From Melioribacteraceae bacterium (GTDB taxonomy: Bacteria > Bacteroidota > Ignavibacteria > Ignavibacteriales > Melioribacteraceae), in contig JAIPBD010000015.1 of assembly GCA_021739765.1 (NCBI GenBank), positions 1 to 64,000 on the forward strand: a stretch of DNA of 64,000 bases, in the 5' to 3' direction. A program made the position numbers and the translations under genes. The notes beneath the pieces were generated by a model. It was not told the origin of the DNA. It was given only the letters and a program-made list of their open reading frames with translations, and searched no databases. Of this stretch, positions 61,940 through 64,000 are shown one piece after another (within the stretch, counting starts at the first letter, position 1; each line of letters starts with the position of its first letter).

Positions 61940-63181
61940 ATGAATATGGATGGAATCAACATAATAATTATCGGCGTCGTAATGTTCACCCTAATTGTGT
62001 TGGTCTTGGTTGGATTAATTCTAGTAGCCAAATCAAAATTAGTCGCTTCGGGAAACGTAACTATTTCAATTAATGATGACGATGATAAATCTCTCACTGT
62101 GCCAATCGGTGGAAAACTGTTAAATGTTTTATCCGATAATAAAATATACCTCCCATCCGCATGCGGCGGCGGCGGTACATGCGGTGAGTGCAAATGTATT
62201 GTTCCCGATGGTGGCGGCGATGTTCTGCCAACCGAAAAGACAAAACTAAACAGAAAACAAGTCCGCGAACATTACAGACTTTCATGTCAAGTTCCTGTTA
62301 AAAGTGATATGAAGATCGAAGTCCCCGCGGAAGTATTTGATATTAAAAAATGGGAATGTACTGTCGTATCAAATCATAATGTTGCTACTTTTATTAAAGA
62401 ACTGCTTTTAGAATTGCCTGAGGGTGAAAACGTAGATTTTCGTGCCGGTGGTTATATCCAGATTGAAGCTCCCCCTCATGTAGTGGATTATAAAGATTTT
62501 GATGTGGAGGAAGAATTTAGAGAAGATTGGGATAACTACAAGGTGTGGCAATATAAATCTAAAGTGGGCGAAGATATTGTTAGAGCTTACTCGATGGCGA
62601 GTTTTCCTCTTGAAGTGGGAAAGATCATGCTTAACGTAAGAATCGCTACTCCTCCACCAAGGATGCCCGATGTTCCACCAGGACAAATGTCTTCATACAT
62701 TTTTAATTTAAAACCGGGTGATAAAGTAACTATTTCAGGTCCTTACGGAGAGTTTTTCGCGAAGGAGACGGATAACGAAATGGTATTCATCGGTGGCGGA
62801 GCGGGTATGGCTCCGATGCGCTCTCACATTTTTGATCAATTGATAAGGCTGAACTCTAACCGTAAAATATCTTTCTGGTACGGTGCGCGAAGTTTGAAAG
62901 AAATTTTCTATCAAGATCATTTCGATAAATTGGCGGCCGAACATGAAAATTTTGAATGGCATGTTGCTCTTTCCGAACCAAAGGAAGAAGATAATTGGAC
63001 TGGATTAACAGGATTTATTCATCAAGTGTTGTTGGAAGAGTATTTAAAAAATCATCCTGCGCCTGAAGACTGCGAATATTACATTTGCGGTCCGCCGATG
63101 ATGAATTCTGCCGTTACCCAAATGCTCGATAATTTGGGTGTTGAACCCGAAAATGTTATGATGGATGATTTCGGCGGGTAA
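61940..63181 (+). CDS. nqrF: Na+-translocating NADH:quinone reductase subunit F
   Basis: A 413-residue protein: an N-terminal membrane helix (residues ~8-32), a 2Fe-2S ferredoxin domain with C75, C81, C84 and C116 ([12 protein letters not shown] and LSCQV), then a FAD/NAD(P)-binding reductase with RAYSMASFP (FAD), [14 protein letters not shown] (NADH) and [12 protein letters not shown] near the end. It takes electrons from NADH into the complex. A terminator follows, so it is the last gene of the operon. Confidence 0.95.
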   Translation: MNMDGINIIIIGVVMFTLIVLVLVGLILVAKSKLVASGNVTISINDDDDKSLTVPIGGKLLNVLSDNKIYLPSACGGGGTCGECKCIVPDGGGDVLPTEKTKLNRKQVREHYRLSCQVPVKSDMKIEVPAEVFDIKKWECTVVSNHNVATFIKELLLELPEGENVDFRAGGYIQIEAPPHVVDYKDFDVEEEFREDWDNYKVWQYKSKVGEDIVRAYSMASFPLEVGKIMLNVRIATPPPRMPDVPPGQMSSYIFNLKPGDKVTISGPYGEFFAKETDNEMVFIGGGAGMAPMRSHIFDQLIRLNSNRKISFWYGARSLKEIFYQDHFDKLAAEHENFEWHVALSEPKEEDNWTGLTGFIHQVLLEEYLKNHPAPEDCEYYICGPPMMNSAVTQMLDNLGVEPENVMMDDFGG

Positions 63182-63194
63182 GAAAACTTATTGA

Positions 63195-63264
63195 TAATAC
63201 CAATATTTAGTATTACTTTTTAACAGTCTGGGCGTTTGATGAAACTTGGCCCAGACTCTTTTTT
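63195..63264 (+). terminator. Terminator after the nqr operon
   Basis: The main hairpin pairs AGTCTGGGC (63225-63233) with GCCCAGACT (63249-63257), a perfect 9-bp stem with a 15-base loop and a T-run at 63259-63264. An AT-only hairpin (TAATAC/GTATTA, 63195-63215) precedes it. Together they close the nqrA-F transcript. Confidence 0.85.
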
Positions 63265-63312
63265 ACGATTTATCCAAACCGTTATTTCAAAAATTAATTT
63301 TTGGGAGGTCAT

Positions 63313-63780
63313 CTGAAAACTGCAAGTAATTTACTCGATGAAAAGAAAAGCGGAGAACTGATTTTTGTTGATCCCGACTCTACAATATATGATGCCGTTC
63401 TCAAAATGAATGAGATGAAAATTGGCGCAATGTTGGTAAAAGAAAGTGACAAAATCGTAGGAATTTATACCGAACGCGATTTGTTGATAAATTCCGCCGA
63501 TCCGAAATTTGACGCTAAATCTTCGAAAATTTCAGATAAAATGTCGACGAAACTTATCAAAGTAGAGCATGACGCATCAATCTATAAAATGATGGATATT
63601 TTTCTCGGAAGGAGAATTCGTCATTTAATTGTTGAAAAAAACGGTGAATTTTTAGGCGTACTTTCTCAAGGCGACGTAGTGCGAGCGAACTTAAATGAAA
63701 AAACAAACGAGATAAATGAACTTAAAGGATTAGTGAGCTTCGAATATTATTCAAATTGGCATTGGGATAAGAAAAAATAA
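63313..63780 (+). CDS. CBS-domain protein with a non-standard start
   Basis: The protein has about 155 residues with two CBS domains: FVDPDSTIYDAVLKMNEMKIGAMLV and IKVEHDASIYKMMDIFLGRRIRHLIV, each ending in G-x-x-S or E-R-D motifs (YTERDLLI, LSQGDVV). CBS pairs bind adenosine nucleotides and regulate partners. The only strong Shine-Dalgarno, GGGAGGT, is at 63303-63309, so translation should begin just after it. The in-frame codon there is CTG at 63313 (M-K-T-A-S-N-L-L). The TTG at 63301 would place that site inside the gene. Start is therefore uncertain. Confidence 0.8.
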   Translation: MKTASNLLDEKKSGELIFVDPDSTIYDAVLKMNEMKIGAMLVKESDKIVGIYTERDLLINSADPKFDAKSSKISDKMSTKLIKVEHDASIYKMMDIFLGRRIRHLIVEKNGEFLGVLSQGDVVRANLNEKTNEINELKGLVSFEYYSNWHWDKKK

Positions 63781-63891
63781 TTCTGCCGTCAAAAACCAAA
63801 ATAATCTCGATCACCATTGATGCCGTGAGCAGCAGCGTGTCAAATTGGGGTTGTTTCTTCCCGGTAAAAACTTATAAGTCCAACACTTAAA

Positions 63892-64000
63892 ATGTTAAGA
63901 AAATATAAAATATACGCGTTAATGGTTTTTCTCCTTTCTTTCTTGATTTCTTGTTCCGGTGAGGACAAAACTTTTGACGGAAGATTAAATGTTCTCAGTG
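63892..64000 (+). CDS. Start of a lipoprotein gene (3' end outside window)
   Basis: ATG 63892 opens a frame to the right edge. It has a signal with a lipobox (IYALMVFLLSFLISC), then SGEDKTFDGRLNVLS. Only about 36 residues are visible. ApbE, the FMN transferase needed for NqrB and NqrC, is often a lipoprotein near nqr, but these residues do not show an ApbE motif. It cannot be named. Confidence 0.6.
   Translation, partial: MLRKYKIYALMVFLLSFLISCSGEDKTFDGRLNVLS

Noticed and set aside
63781-63891. tRNA or small RNA before the last lipoprotein gene
   Set aside because: GC-rich pieces do not fold into a cloverleaf and no anticodon arm can be identified.

Overview
The window looks like a chromosomal segment from an AT-rich member of the Bacteroidota/Chlorobi lineage, most likely an Ignavibacteria-type bacterium. 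This is an inference from three signs. Several exported proteins end in a type IX secretion (T9SS, Por) sorting domain with the YPNPFNP signature typical of Ignavibacteria. Many lipoproteins are encoded. There is also a complete Na+-translocating NADH:quinone reductase operon. No rRNA, tRNA, CRISPR array, integrase or intact insertion sequence was seen.

Left part (1-18 kb): the end of a T9SS cargo gene; a repeat-rich intergenic block (a palindromic repeat pair plus a 23-bp tandem array); a TPR protein; a HEPN/MNT toxin-antitoxin-like pair followed by what looks like a VapB-type antitoxin stub; an ArsC/Spx-like protein; a methylthioribose-kinase-like phosphotransferase coupled to an ADP-ribosylglycohydrolase lipoprotein; a SOUL protein; RsgA with a coupled Cys-rich small protein; and a series of single enzymes (DinB/DUF1569, TraB/GumN-like lipoprotein, flavin reductase, MaoC, serine hydrolase, methyltransferase, carboxylesterase, mutarotase-like protein, orphan MNT protein), ending with the translation factor EttA.

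Middle part (18-34 kb): an exported glycan-degradation group (lipoprotein GH5, T9SS-targeted GH5 and, further on, lipoprotein GH30). It flanks a DUF2721 protein and a two-gene unit that pairs a 1035-residue helical/P-loop protein of unknown role with an MscS-type mechanosensitive channel. The P-loop protein has Arg in place of the Walker A Lys. Then come a DUF418 membrane protein, a propeller protein translationally coupled to a patatin lipase, and a histidine kinase with an NTF2/SnoaL-like N-terminal domain.

Right part (35-64 kb): larE-larB-larC for the nickel pincer cofactor, with no larA in the window; a HAD phosphatase; a secreted endonuclease I; a formate/nitrite-type channel; inorganic pyrophosphatase; an NmrA-like gene broken by one extra C; a LysE exporter; a T9SS esterase; small lipoproteins and a zinc-ribbon protein; a PadR regulator that converges on priA; DUF4920 and PepSY proteins separated by a strong terminator hairpin; a GT-C glycosyltransferase; glgA; a secreted subtilase; and nqrABCDEF followed by a terminator, a CBS-domain protein and the start of another lipoprotein.

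Themes: cell-surface breakdown of polysaccharide, protein and nucleic acid through T9SS and lipoproteins; sodium-based respiration; and many small stand-alone housekeeping or stress genes. Best candidates for undescribed biology are the ATPase-like/MscS pair at 24.9-29.0 kb, the kinase/ADP-ribosylglycohydrolase pair at 3.4-5.8 kb, and the DUF4920/terminator/PepSY arrangement at 50.0-51.1 kb. All functions come from reading sequence motifs; no database search was run.
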